Origin: Acanthaster planci
Lineage: Eukaryota > Echinodermata > Asteroidea > Valvatida > Acanthasteridae
NCBI RefSeq assembly: GCF_001949145.1
Contig: NW_019091624.1
Location: 16,243-34,478 of the forward strand
Length of the DNA stretch: 18,236 nt
Reading direction: 5' to 3'
In this document: positions 1 through 12,400 of the stretch, piece after piece
Layout of the letters: each line of letters begins with the position of its first letter
How positions within the stretch are numbered: the first letter of the stretch is position 1
Program-made: the position numbers and the translations under genes
The notes under the pieces: model-generated
What the model was told of the DNA's origin: nothing
Seen by the model: the letters and a program-made list of their open reading frames with translations, nothing else
The model's database searches: none

Positions 1-739
1 ATTACAGAGATATACATGTGGCACATTGTCCTGTTCATGTACCCATACCGTGGAATTGCCAATGTTGCAAGTCATACACGTATGGAAAAAACATCGGAAT
101 GTATGTAAATGAGATATGAAATATGTTCACATTTCGGAAGTTAAGGGTAGAGAAAGGAAATGACTAAATACAAAATAAATTGCAAAATTTCTAAATAAGT
201 GCACAGTTTAACTAAGTCATGGACTATTTTAGAAATTGATTTCTTGACAAATTTAAATTTTTGGATCTTCAGTGGTAGTGTTGAAATTTGTTGTTATAAA
301 AATAATCCACATCTTTCAGAATGATTTAGGCCTAATTCTCAGACAGAAAAACATCTTTATGATGGCAACATGAACATGGAAAGTGTTTTACTTCTCTATG
401 GTTTGATGAATCTGGCCAGGAAAACCTACTGTACATGTACATGTGAATGCGTTTTGGGGGGATTTCTTCCCAAGGACTTACCATTATGTAGGCCTACACT
501 GTAATGGTTCGAATCAGCAGATGGGATCCGCAAGAAAGTTCATCCATGATTACGGTAGGTTGGCACACATAAACATATGTAGCAGGCCCAGTCACATACA
601 CTTAATTAACAAGGTCAAGATGTTGCTTCAATCGTGGTCAGTTCACCCACCGCTGCTGGTACATGGTGTACTGCCAGCTTAACTTCGAATTCTTATCAAA
701 TGGTGAAGAGCAGGAGCCACTGTTGAATACTAACGATGG
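1..739. other. Gene-free left flank
   Basis: AT-rich sequence with no open frame that resembles a known protein. The longest frame (443-682, + strand) has no homology I recognise and no codon bias. A TACATGTA palindrome lies at 432-439 and AGGCCT-containing motifs near 325 and 490. The short stretch near 520-553 is followed by a GT and could be read as a mini-exon, but nothing around it supports a gene. Confidence 0.5.
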
Positions 740-1070
740 TGTTGGCATGGCATAGCAGGCCGCTCCGTCCACTCCCGCAAGACAACGACGAGGCCAAGGC
801 CAGTTTAGTCCAAAGATGTGCGACGCCATGTACCTTTTCTTGCCTCCATGCTTTAGTTTCGTCTGCACAAGGCACGGGTACAACATGTGGCCCGCGAGGG
901 CGCCCTCTACATTTGAATGCAAGACGATACGAAGTTTAACTAACCTGCACAAAACAAAGAAAGCTCCACCAACCATCACGACCATTCATTCAAATCTTGA
1001 TTTGGGAAGACAAGTGAAGGTTGTCAAAGATTGTATTGTATAATTATGCAGACACGTGCGGACAACAAAA
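740..1070. promoter_or_regulatory. CpG-rich patch, possible promoter or boundary element
   Basis: Compared with the AT-rich flanks, 757-920 is clearly GC-richer and keeps many CpG dinucleotides. It contains the palindrome AGGGCGCCCT (897-906). Read on the minus strand, this gives TAGAGGGCGCC, the core of the animal CTCF site. A CACGTG E-box (about 1052-1058) is followed by a YY1-like AAAATGGCTG (about 1067-1076). No gene start can be tied to it. It could be an unlinked promoter, an enhancer or just a GC-rich repeat. Confidence 0.25.
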
Positions 1071-1616
1071 TGGCTGAAGCCTGCTGAGTCAGGTTTATTA
1101 GGTTTTTATGATCGTATGATGTAGGATTGGATGAAAATTCAAAACTGTGTTACATTTGGAACGGAATGACCTTTTGACAAATTTAGGTTTATCGTATTTC
1201 AAGGCAAAAATAAAGGTTCATTCCAGCCAGGATCTTATGTCGGGCCCTATAACCATACGTATAAATTCGTATAAATGCGGATAGGCTATTGAATCATCCC
1301 CCCCACGTGCACACACACCCACTTCACACTTTTTTGTGATGAGCAAACAAATAAAGAGGATCGAGAAGAATTTTCAGGATTTCCCAATGACTAAAATGCT
1401 TGCAATATCAATAAAAAGGAAAGCAATTTTATTCATTTTTATTTATTTCAAAGAAAATCACCAACAGCGACAAGCCGCCAATTACAGGGAAATTTTAAAA
1501 AGCTATAAATAAACAATTCTACTGTAAGATTCTGTATGAATTTACAGATGTGCATCTTTATCATGAACATCGCCCCCTACACAGTGTGTTCCCCACTTTT
1601 TTCTATGGCCGGGCAA
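1071..1616. other. No feature seen
   Basis: AT-rich stretch with a short C-run next to CACGTGCACACACACCCAC (about 1300-1320). No coding frame, RNA gene or clear repeat boundary was recognised. Confidence 0.5.
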
Positions 1617-1690
1617 GTCGTTCCCCCCCACCTTTTCCCATCCCACATCCCTCCACTTCCCAAAACAGAGTAACGCCACTGCCTATAACC
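1617..1690 (-). repeat. Dispersed repeat fragment, G-rich, with GTGGCGTTAC head
   Basis: On the minus strand this reads AGTGGCGTTACTCTG, then a purine-rich run and a long G tract. This resembles the AGGGGCGTAGC...GGGGG repeat seen on the + strand at 14868-14909. Matching 'GGGGCGTAGC then G-run' fragments are common in aquatic invertebrate genomes, as I recall. The copy is short and has no recognisable ends, so its class is unknown. Confidence 0.35.
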
Positions 1691-2139
1691 ATGGAGCAAG
1701 GACACGGAAGGAGTTCGAACTACCCAACTACCCGGGCTACAAGATCTGGCCACCTGCCGTTTTCTGGCATGCGCAGTATTATGTCCATAACCAGAGCGCA
1801 GCGAGCGCTTACTGTTACACAACCATAAAACCCTGTGTACCCTATAGATCTTTTTCACCGACGTGACTAAAAGAAAACAATACCACCATGTGTGGACCGC
1901 CTATGCCACGGTGATCACCTGTAGGGCAGATTCACGTACAAACACTGCATGCTTGACTAGTTTATCTTGAATGGGCAGATTACCATCACAACACTATCCT
2001 CTCATTACTATCACAACACATCATAGGTCCAGCACGATCGGACATCACAGGAAAAAGGTTCATTATCGCCACCGGTAATCAGCATCCTTCAAATTCTGTG
2101 CACTGAAATAGATACAGGAAATTGAATATTCATGATTAT
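1691..2139. other. No gene; possible decayed 5' part of the retrotransposon
   Basis: The first part (1691-1830) still has several CpG sites and the short inverted pair GCGC/GCGC near 1797-1811. From about 1990 the sequence may be a decayed end of the endonuclease domain of the retrotransposon that follows. The frame is too broken to claim this. Confidence 0.3.
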
Positions 2140-4032
2140 ATTCACCCTTATCGGTGCAGCCGGCCTAAGCCTGAGAGTGCATTGAGGTCATTTGGCGCTT
2201 GGATAACAAATCACGATTGGTCAGAAGTTATAACGAAGTCTGACGTCAACTCCCAGTGTGAGCGCTTTACACAAACCCTCAACTTGGCCATCGATAAATA
2301 ATTTCCTACAGGCAAGATAAAACTGCACTCTTGCGACAAACGCCCTGGATGTCTGCAAGAATCAAAACTCTCATACGCGATAGACATAATGTCTTTCATC
2401 GTGGTGATCCTCTAAACTGGAAAAGACAAGAAATAAGATCAAATCTTTCATCGCTAAAGCGAAAATAGAATATTGCTCCATGCGAGTACAACGTTTAAAG
2501 CGAAGCAATCCTGCAGCATGGTATCGGGAAATCCGTGTCCTTACTGGAGGCCAGCAGAGCCACGTACCAATACATGTAACTGGTATTTCATCTGATGACC
2601 ATTTTAACATCACTAACAACATCAACAATTTTTTTATCTCCCAGTCCTCTGATCTGAGCCCCCTCCATTTGAGTGCACTGCCCGCATATCTCCTGACGCC
2701 GACTCCAGGTCCTGTAGTGTACCCATGGGAAGTGCACAATGCAATGGCGAAGGTCCGACAAAAGACCTCTGACGGTCCGGACGGGATATCCGCACACATA
2801 CTCCGTGAGTTTTCAGTTGAACTTGCCGTTCCACTAAGCCACATCATCAACTTGTCGTTCCAAAAAGGAATTGTCCCGGACGAGTGGAAACGTGCTATTG
2901 TCCCGATCCCCCAAAACAACCCCCGTCTGTTGACAAACTTGGACCTATTTCCTTAACGGACCACTTCGCGAATATAGATGGGCCCTGCAAGATCTTATCC
3001 CTCAGTCTAAGCTCATAGAAAATCAGTTTGGCATCAGGAAATCACTCTCTACTAGTCACTGCCCAATTAACACGCTCCATCCTATCTATGTTGATGCGGA
3101 AAAACCCAAAATTGTATCTTCTATAATCCTTACGGATTACACAAAGCTTTTGACAGAATTGACCATACAATTGCTGTTTTAAAATTAATTGATCTCGGAG
3201 TGAGGAGTAACATTATCCCCAGGATTTGTAACTTTTTGTGCTCTCGTCAACAGCGTGTCCGTTATCATTCAACCTGTTCGAACTGGTTAACTCTAAAAGC
3301 TGGGGTTCCACAGGGAACGAGATTGGGACCAATAATTTGTTTAGCAATGATTAATGATGCGTGTCCATCTCACCAAATGCACACTCTTAAGTATGTTGGT
3401 GATTTAACACTAGTTGAATGCCGGCAAGTTAATCAATGTTCGAGTATGCAACTCGCAGTTAACAATCTTGTTCAGTGGTCTGATCAAAACAAAATGAAAT
3501 TGAATCCTACAAAATGTAAGAAAATGAATGTTTCCTTTATGAGAAACCATTCCAACTCGATGTAGTTATTAATGACCATAATCTTACTAAAAGTTCCTAG
3601 GCGTTCATATCCAAAATGATCTAAAATGGGATTCACAGGTAAAATATATCGAAAAACGTGCCAATGGAAAACTCGATATGTTAAGCGTGTTGAATCGTTA
3701 GGCCTATGGCCTTCCATCAGAGGACTTACCGTGTATGTAGGATACACCCAGCCCCTCACTGAACATTCAGCGCATTGTTTTAGGACAAAGATATGCAAAT
3801 TACCTTGACGCTCTCTCCCAATGTTTCCTTCAATCCTTGAAGGACCGCAGGTTATCACTTTGTTTCTCATTTATTGATAAGACCCTAAAACACACCGCCC
3901 AATTTCAAAATTATCTATCCGCCGCGCAGAACCCTAAGTCACACAGCCAAAATACCGAAATTTCACTGTAAAACCAACATAATGAAAACTAGCGACTTGC
4001 CGCACCTTGTTCGTTTATTAAATGCTGGCTGA
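2140..4032 (+). pseudogene. Broken ORF2 (reverse transcriptase) of the non-LTR element
   Basis: ORF2 would copy element RNA into DNA at a nicked target. Recognisable pieces are ESALRSFGAWITNHDW (about 2173-2220), DGPDGISAHILREF (about 2771-2812), FQKGIVPDEWKRAIVP (about 2859-2906), TDYTKAFDRIDHT (RT motif A, about 3133-3170), GVPQG (motif B, 3302-3316), YVGD (motif C, 3392-3403), QNKMKLNPTKCK (about 3485-3520) and the usual family ending LVRLLNAG followed by TGA (4006-4032). Frames change at least four times. One base is missing inside motif A. About 25 codons appear deleted near 3766-3771, and motif C has Gly for the first catalytic Asp. No product can be made. Short open stretches such as 2480-2956 and 3200-3565 are remnants of this gene, not separate genes. 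Confidence 0.88.
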
Positions 4033-4232
4033 TTTTATTACGTAATTTTTTTAAGCCTTCATACTTGTTTTCTCGTAATTTTAAAGGCAATTTTAGAGGT
4101 TTTCCCCAATCTTAAACGTTTTATATTGTTTTATATTTATAAGTAGATAGCAAAACCTCCACTAGTTTGAATGATTTATGTTTATTTTTTTTATATATGT
4201 AATACTAAATGTGTCCACTTTTATGTCAGTTC

Positions 4233-4287
4233 ACATGCAATTCGGCCTAGTGCGGCGAGATTTGGATGTTTTAAATAAACCAATATG
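4233..4287 (+). terminator. 3' tail of the non-LTR element with AATAAA
   Basis: CAATTCGGCCTAGTGCGGCG is followed by a short AT-rich stretch and AATAAACCAAT. The AATAAA (4274-4279) is where the element transcript would have been polyadenylated. The layout agrees with the 3' ends of this retrotransposon group. The element's right edge is placed here, but its exact end is uncertain by several bases. Confidence 0.55.
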
Positions 4288-6415
4288 AATGCTTTTGTTG
4301 CTGTTTGGTGTGATCTCGTGACATGAAATTCAATGCTTGTGTAAGGTTGTGTGCCCTACAATGTTCATGGGCAGTTATTGCCCTCTCGAACGCTTTCTTC
4401 TGAAGTTATTTTCAGAATGGCAAGCTATTTATAAGATTTTTCTGTCTTATTTGAATCATATTTACTGTATTACATTTATACAAAAATGTATTGCATGAGG
4501 TCTTATGATTACTCCTTGTGATGAAATAGCGGATTTTGTTCCTTGTGAATTTAGCTTTCCAGTGGTGGTCGACATGCTGTTGATCAGTCTTCGCCAAATT
4601 CATACCAAGTCTTTGAAAACTGATGTTTAGGAGGGCCAAATATAAAAACTACAAACACAGCATGGATAATGGAAAAGTGTATCCAAAAAGACCAATTTAT
4701 TCATGGTAAGAAAAGAAGGTCGAACGTACGTTAGGGATTTTTCTTTCTCCATTTCCTGGTCACGGCAATCCGTTCTAGTTAATTCCACCAAAATACTTCA
4801 AAATATCGTTAGGATATTATTCGCCCTACTTTCCCGACTATGCTGCTGGCAGTAATCGAGCACATTTTGGAATGTTTTCTATTATTCGTCTGACTGGGCG
4901 GAGACCCTCATCAAGCACTTTGAAGTGCCAGAGATGCAACTCTGTGTCCTTCCTCCATGCTATAACAAAGTGTCATGGATGCTGCATTGCAGGCCCGGTG
5001 TACTATTCTACATGTACACTGTATGCACCCGTGAGGCAACCGTGTGAAAGGAGCTGGCCAAAAGTAGGCTGACCAATAGCTAAGGGATTGGACGGCTGGA
5101 ACACAATTAAATAGACCTTCACATTTTGAAAAACGAACAAATTATGCCTTTCAAATATACTGTCTGCATAAGATGAAGTTTCATAAAGACCGCCACTCGG
5201 GTACCATGAGGGTGAAGTTTTTGGAAGCACATCCGGTACCCTGTGGTCTCAAAGAAAAATAATTTGCTATAGCATCAAAGAAAAACCTCAGGGGTCAAGT
5301 CCATTTTTTTTACATACAGTGGGGCAAGGGTGCAGTCTTTTCAGAAAAGTAATGCCATCCCCTTATTGTCCTCTAAAAGAAAAAGAAAAACAAACGAGCC
5401 AAAATGTTATCATGCATATATTTTTATCTTCTCCATACCATCTGCTACAAAGCCGTTCCCCTCAAACTTTAAAATGCAATTGGATGTCACTATAAATGTT
5501 AGCATTCCCACTTATACTGTACCACAAAATGGAAAATTAACAAAGTAACGAAGTTCAATAAACAGTGTTGAGATGAAAGCCTATATAACAGGGATTGTGT
5601 TTTGTTTGGGCTCTGAAATTGCACAAAAGAATGAACAACAGACCAAAGTACTTTTTTTCAGTAACACAAAACGTAGTGTCTCAGTGTATCGCCGATGAAG
5701 CTCAGCATTCCATTATCACTTTTAGAAGTCAGTATGGCACATATTCTTTGGTCTTAGAGAATTCTGGTTTCTAATATTCGATTACATCATTAAATTAATG
5801 TTTCAGGTTTTCCAGTATAAGAGTCCACTTCTATTTTAGAACTGTCTGACTGTATTTTTGAAAATGTACTCATTTTGATTTGACCAACAGCTTTTATATT
5901 GCCATGAAAGACATGATTCTAAAGCTATCTAAATCTAGCTTAATGGTAACATTTGGGGAATGTCGGCTTATCACACAGCCTTCTGCAATCTACAAATTTC
6001 TATCACCTTTTTGTTTACAGCCATGATGATGAAAAGTAATGAACATAATTTCACTGATCCATTTGATTTGTAGTAGGTTGCCCAATGAATTCTAAAAATG
6101 AATGTAAAACATGAATTATTCAGAGGAAGTACATGTATAAACATCTGTAATGCATGTTTACAAAGGTTGATAGATTAAAACTTTGGACAAAATATAGGCT
6201 GTGTGTTTATGCCTTCAGACTAGCATATTTTCCCTCATTAATTTCTTTTAAGTGCTACAATGTGGGCACTTAGGATACACAGTTGTGTTTTTTTGCTTTT
6301 TATGTACAAAATCGAAACTGCCAAATTTAAACTCTTGCTAAAATAAACAAAATTGAGGGATGGTTTTGATCAAAATGAAGAACTTCTCATTTTGACCTCT
6401 GACATTTCGGTGACC
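4288..6415. other. Gene-free stretch holding the ARPC3 3' UTR at its right end
   Basis: The right part (about 6200-6415) must hold the ARPC3 3' UTR, transcribed leftward. No canonical AATAAA on the minus strand was found close to the stop codon; a CATAAA variant lies near 6299. The rest is AT-rich with no protein match. A short imperfect inverted repeat around two GGTACC sites lies at about 5189-5252. The + strand frame at 5330-5548 looks like chance. Confidence 0.5.
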
Positions 6416-9400
6416 TTATTGGCCAGGGGCAGACAGACTCTTATCCATAAACTTCCTCTTGACAAAGCACATCCACCATTTACTGGGCTTGTTAGTTTCA
6501 GGCTCAAATACCCTCTCAACAATACGTTGCCCAGTCTCTTGCCGAATCTGTGTCAGGTAGGACCGCATGGAATCTAGCAAAGAAATGCATGAAAAGAAAC
6601 CAGAAATACAGACATAAGTAACTACATTCTATCACCCCTAACAGTGTTTAAAACACAATCCTACACTTTTGAATACTTAAAGAAGCAATGGTGAATCTAA
6701 TGGCAAGTACATGTACATGTATGGAATAACAGCTCCAAACACAAAAGATGTCAATGTAAAAAATTTACACATTTGGTGAAATATTTGACTGACTGCATAA
6801 ATTCTCAATCTCAAACAAAATAAATTTTACTTAATTTAACACATTTTTACTGAGTTATGTAAGAATTGATGCAGATAAATATGTACAAAAGCCTACCAGC
6901 TTCAGCCTTGCTTGAAGGCTTTTGATACATTGCATTCAGTGGAAACAAAGGTTCTCCTGGCACAGCAAAGTTTGCAATAGCCAAACTATGCATTTCTTTT
7001 TTACCACTTTCCTTAGATGAGCACTGGAGTAGAGAAAAACAAAACAATAAATAAGCAGATATTAGAAATTCACAATGGCATCTTATAAATCAGACAACAC
7101 CAAGAAAAATTGTCTCATATGTAATATTCCTAGATTGACTTCTAGTAATATATATGATTGTAATATTACATGTCAATGTCTTTTCAAATTCAAAACATTT
7201 TGATTTGAGTGCTCAAACTTTCAAACTACTCCAACTGATAAATCAAAATCTACGTTGATAGAGAGTTAAAAGATATCAAACTTTTCCTTTTGTATATAAC
7301 GTTCACACCAAACACTTCAGCAACTTGGCAATGCTAAACCAAGGCTTTGTGGGAATTTTACTTTGAATGAAAAAACTCTGAACACAAAATTACCTTCTGC
7401 AGCTTCTTGAGACACTCGGTAATGTAAAGTGTTACATAGATGAGTACGCGATCTGCTTCACTCTGCAACAGATATTAAGATAAATAATTTTATCCCATTG
7501 AACTGTGGAAAAGTGGAGGAGATGAGGGTTAGTTGGAATACAGGTAAGTTCAAACACTGAAATTTTCTTCCACACTCAAAATTGTCACAATTTGACAAGA
7601 TTTCCTCAATGTTAGCTGTACATTCACAGGCTGTACTGAGCATCACTATAAGGGTTTTACATGAAACATTCCTGGAAAGGTGAAAATGAGTCTGGAGAAA
7701 ATCATCAGAAGAAAAAAACAAAGATTCACAAGTTTCTAATTGTTAATGTTCATCTTCAGATAACAGCCTGAAAAGTACAGCCAACTTAAGAGGTTTAAAC
7801 TTGTTACACTTCACCTCTTTTCGTAAAGAGAAATTTTGCACATTTTCTGGCATTAAGTTGACTATCCTCTACTGTAACAGTACATGACTGCAAAAAGAAC
7901 AAGTTTTATAAACATTAATATGTCTTGAGGCAATAGGAATGTAGCAATTGCCAATAGTACAGCAATAACGAGTGTTCCCAAAAGAGAAAACCAGAAATCA
8001 CACCTTGATTTCATATGTTCTGAAGAAGACATTGGCCTTGAAGTATTGAAGTGCTTCATCAATAACATCAGGTCCTCCATTACCTTGAATTCAGCAAGAA
8101 CATAGAAATATCAACTAAGGGACAATAAACTTTATCAATACATAAATCATATTCCAACGACCCTCCTTTTCACAATGCTTGTAAACCCCAGACTCAGGTG
8201 TTTGCCTGTCAACAATTTACCAGTGACCACTCGATAGTAGGTAACAGGATAAAGCCAATTGATTACTGGGCCCAATTTAACCACAGAATTCCGCACAAGT
8301 TTAAAATCAACATTCTGCATTTACTGGTACATCCTTGCACAAAAATTCTGTTCCTGTCAAGTAAACACGGAAGCCTTAAGGAGGGCGGTTTATGAATGTG
8401 CATGACTACTTTTCATTGCTAATCTGTAAAATATGCCACCCACAAACACAGAATGTTCAGCTATAGTTGAAGGCAATTTTCCACCAACTTTAAGCAGACC
8501 CATTAAACATACATGTAGGCCCTAGTTCCACCTGATGCTTAAACCACGGTCATGCTACCCACTTTTGTTTTGCCAATGGGTAGGGATTGAAAATAGTCGG
8601 TATGTAAGTCTAACATCATGGGAGAGGCAAGAAGATTTTCTTTTCATTTCTAGTCATCCCTGGAAGACATAGTCAAACAGATCTTACCAGGAGGGCTTGG
8701 CCCTTTGAACTTGGTGTTGATTGGAAGAAGTGCCATGTTGCCTAAACTTGTAGGAGCACTCAGTGATGAATGGTACGCCTGAAATACAATATGACAATTT
8801 GAAATACATGTACATGTACGTGTATGCACATGCATCAACAGACTCATAGAACTAGCTTTACTGTAAAAGAAAACTGGTCCATGATTTCAATTGAACCATG
8901 ATGTTTAAATCCAAAGTCAAGGTATGAATGAACTACATGTAAACACATAACAATGGAGGTGCTGTGTAGGAAACTTTGACAATTAATCAACATAATTTGG
9001 AATTTTTGTCATTTCCTGGAAGCCTCATGTGACACACAAAGGCTTCTTCTAGCATGTCTAGCAGGATTGTTTGATTAAAATCATGAAATACTGGTATATC
9101 ACTCAAAATAAAAGTCAGCGAAATCATTTCAAAAAATCATGTTTTAAACTCAATGCTATGAAACCTCTTCTGTCAGATATTTGAAAAAAACAAATACATA
9201 TACATGTACACTGTAGATGAATTTAATAAAGTAGTTCTTCTAAAAAATCAAAATACTCTACAACCAACATTAGCTCATTTTGAGTGCTACCATTCATGTA
9301 CTCTGTTACTTGTAATCTCTGTTACTTGTAATCATTCATGCACTCTCTGTTACTTGTAATCATTCACATTCCTCTTCAATTATTGAAATTCTCAAATGGA

Positions 9401-12400
9401 AAGGATTCTGATTACCTGTACATGTATCTGTACATGATATAGCCTTGCTTTTATTCTTTTTCACTTAGAAAATACATGTTAAGGTGGCATATCTTGCTGA
9501 ATTACCCATCACAGCATATGGACAGTGTACATGTACACGTTCACATGTGTGAATGCATGACATGTATGCAATACCTATGCTACATGTACGTATTATGATT
9601 TGCATTGGAGTGGACATTGGTTGATTGTAGTGTACATGTATGTCAAGCATTCAAAAATGCAGTGGAAGAAAACAGTACAATGAATTTAAGTACACATTTT
9701 GAAGCTTTGCTTTGAATGCTTCAAAGATATGTGGCCAAAAACAAGATTTGACATCACTGCATTTTCACTTCAGTCTAGAAACTGTGAAACAGCTTTGTTC
9801 ATAAAATAGCTGGAACTACCGGTATATTCAAGATGGAGATTTCCTCTGTTGTCTGTGTCCACTTTGAGCCGTGATTTTGCAAAAAAATCTGCAAATCTAA
9901 CTGTGAAAATCTTGTTAAACGAAGAATGGCGGATTCTGAATATTTCAAATACTGAGTAACTTTCTGGGTAACTTGATGGCACAATTTGGATCACGATTGG
10001 TCACAAGTCTTTAGTCCATACAGTTTGATTTAAAAGTTTCAGTTGTCACGGGATCTCATACAAACAGTCCAAAGACAATGATGCATCATTCTGTACTCCT
10101 GTTTTTCACACAGAAGCACAACTACATGTACATACATCTACATGTGCTGTACACTGTGCATTTTGACAGGTTGCCAGCCTCACTATTCATATGCACATTG
10201 CACACATTTTGTGTGGTCCTGTATCCTACTAGGGCCAAACAAAAAATTAGTTGTGTTTCCTGTTACACTGAAAAATAAATTAAGGTGGTTGGTTGGGTAA
10301 ATTTTGTTTGTACTCTAAATTTGTATAGCCCAAGAAATTAGGGTCGGAAGATGGTCTGAAATATTTTTTGGAGGGGTGTGGTCTATTTGTAACAGGTACT
10401 AAGCCAGTGTCAGATTCATACTGTACATGTGCATGCCAGTATTACAAATCAGCACTGTGACTGAGTAGTAAAGCAGCTGTTTGTTGATAAACAAACACAG
10501 AAGAGCCGTCCATCTCCTGCCAAAAAAATTACGAAACCATGTACATGTACAGGACGATGTAGACAAAATTACCGGTAGGCTCAAGGCAAGGCACCATAAG
10601 TTTTTACATTTTATTGATTTGTCAAAAAAAAGATATAGGTTCCACATGTTTTTCTAGGTTGAGTCGGGTACCCGGAATAACAGCTATTTTTTTGTTTGGC
10701 CTAATAAAGCTAATTCAAATTTTTCATTTGTGGTTCCTTCATGCAAATTCAAGGGAGACATAGAGCGTGAAAGACAGTTAACACCTTATAATGTGTCTGG
10801 AACCCTTCAATGGGGAAACTAACAAGACATTTTAGAATGGGCAATTAGTTTTCCTTCTGCTTCTTAAATATTTCATCTCCAAAAAATCCTTCATAAATTA
10901 TTTCCTAGCCTATTAATTTATGGAAACTGAGAATTACCCAACCAGAAAGAGAAATAAAGAGAAATACAATATTCATGATATTACAAAAACTGAAATCTCA
11001 CTTCCAAAAATCTAAAAGGTTTTCATGTTGATCTTGGGATTCAGTATAAAAACAAACAAAGGTTGTCACCAATCTTTAGGAAAAGAGCAGGAGACCAACT
11101 AAAGTGGCATCAGTTACAATTTTTGAAATAATTAACAGGAATAATCAGCTTTTATTGGCAAAGGGGAAAAGTGGATTAAAAGGTTTGTGGTAGCACCATG
11201 CTCATACTCGTAACTGTACGTGGTTCTGAAAAGAACTGGAGGGGAATTTTCAGAACTACCACACTTGGAAATGTTGCAATAATACCATTTTGTATATGAA
11301 GCCAGATGTAAAAACTGAATTTGTTTACAGTTGTGTAAACAGTAAACATGGTTCCATCTCCCCTGCCAGCGAATGGTTGAGCTAATATAAAAACCATCAA
11401 CCTGACGCATGCACACTCACACAGAGTGTTATGCATATGGAGTTCGAGGTGGGTTTGAGTCGTTATCAGGAGAATGAGAGGGTGGTGAGTAAAAAGTTCT
11501 AGTTTTTAAAAAAAGTCAGTCGTATGGTCTTAAAACCACAGGTAGCTAGATTCACAGACCCACACATTGGTGGCACTATTCCTGATATGCTATTTTTTAA
11601 GTCTTTGTGTGACCATCGTTTTTGACCTTGATTAAAACCAAAGGGGTACTTGTATGATGAATGAAAATGTGATTTGCAAACTCTACTGACCTTAATTGAC
11701 TTTAAAAACTTTGAATTCACAGTAAAATTTTATGCTAAAAATATTTATTTGATCCACAACAGGACAGGGTGATGCTCACAGAAATTCTAATTTCAGGCAA
11801 ATATGATTGAATATCCTTATGGGTACCTTGATTACCTGTGGTACAAGGTTAAAAAGAAAAGAAAACTGGAACATGTGGTGGTTACTATTACTAATTACTG
11901 TGCATGTTATCATTATCAGTTCAAATCTATCGTTACACTGAAAGCCTCCCCCTGGTTTGGGAGAAATTCTGGTTCACTCTCCTTCCCACAAATTCCAGTT
12001 CCACACTGTTCACAAGATACACATACTTAAAATTGTACATTATTTCTCAATATAATAGTTACCGCTAATGGGTCAACAAAATGTTTCCAACATGTAACTG
12101 TCCCATAATTCAATATTTCCTAATCTGATCTGAACCAAACTTTGTATGTTTTCATTTTAGGCCCTAAACACTATCATCTCTCAAAACATGGACAATGAAA
12201 TTCGGCCTCCTTCTGAGAGTTTGAAAACAGGGAGACACTGAAACGTCTCCCTAAAAGCCAATGTCTCCCTAATGCTGAAAAATTTACCACAAAATGTCTC
12301 CCAACTAACCTATTTGTAAACATACAGTATCTATAAACTGTCTAAAGATGCCTAAAAGGTCACAAGTATTTGCATATCAAAATGAATATAAGCCTCATCG

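Larger units (their letters stand above)
2140..4287 (+). mobile_element. Relic of a CR1/jockey-like non-LTR retrotransposon, 5'-truncated
   Basis: The + strand carries the later part of a single long non-LTR ORF2, followed by a 3' UTR and a tail. In order come the endonuclease-RT linker (2140-2480), RT fingers and palm (2480-3560), the C-terminal region (3600-4032), and a 3' UTR ending in AATAAACCAAT (4274-4284). The endonuclease is missing or unrecognisable, as expected for a 5'-truncated insertion made by target-primed reverse transcription. Reading-frame changes and stops show it is long dead. The clade (CR1, Crack, Daphne or similar) is a judgement from the protein pattern. The precise left edge and any target-site duplication were not found. 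Confidence 0.85.

Noticed and set aside
500-520. GGTTCGAATCA, similar to a tRNA B box
   Set aside because: No A box at the right distance and no cloverleaf can be drawn.
443-985. Open frames on both strands (79 and 115 codons) in the left flank
   Set aside because: They overlap each other on opposite strands, match no family I know, and lie in sequence with repeat-like words. Treated as chance.
1550-1858. Overlapping frames of 92 and 93 codons
   Set aside because: Low-complexity pyrimidine/purine tract from a repeat keeps stops away; no protein similarity.
2371-2919. Minus-strand frame of 182 codons, the longest in the window
   Set aside because: It is the reverse strand of the reverse transcriptase remnant; the + strand carries the recognisable motifs.
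3484-3870. Minus-strand frame of 128 codons
   Set aside because: Antisense shadow of the C-terminal part of the same retrotransposon ORF2.
4872-5230. Frames of 66 and 75 codons on opposite strands
   Set aside because: Cysteine-rich look of the + strand frame has no regular finger spacing; no homology or splice context.
9301-9360. CRISPR-like spaced repeats
   Set aside because: Three short copies with irregular spacing, no unique spacers of equal length, and a eukaryotic context.
11132-11436. Minus-strand frames inside ARPC3 intron 1, tested as possible histone or extra ARPC3 exons
   Set aside because: No histone or ARPC3 residues; exons 1 and 2 already join in frame.
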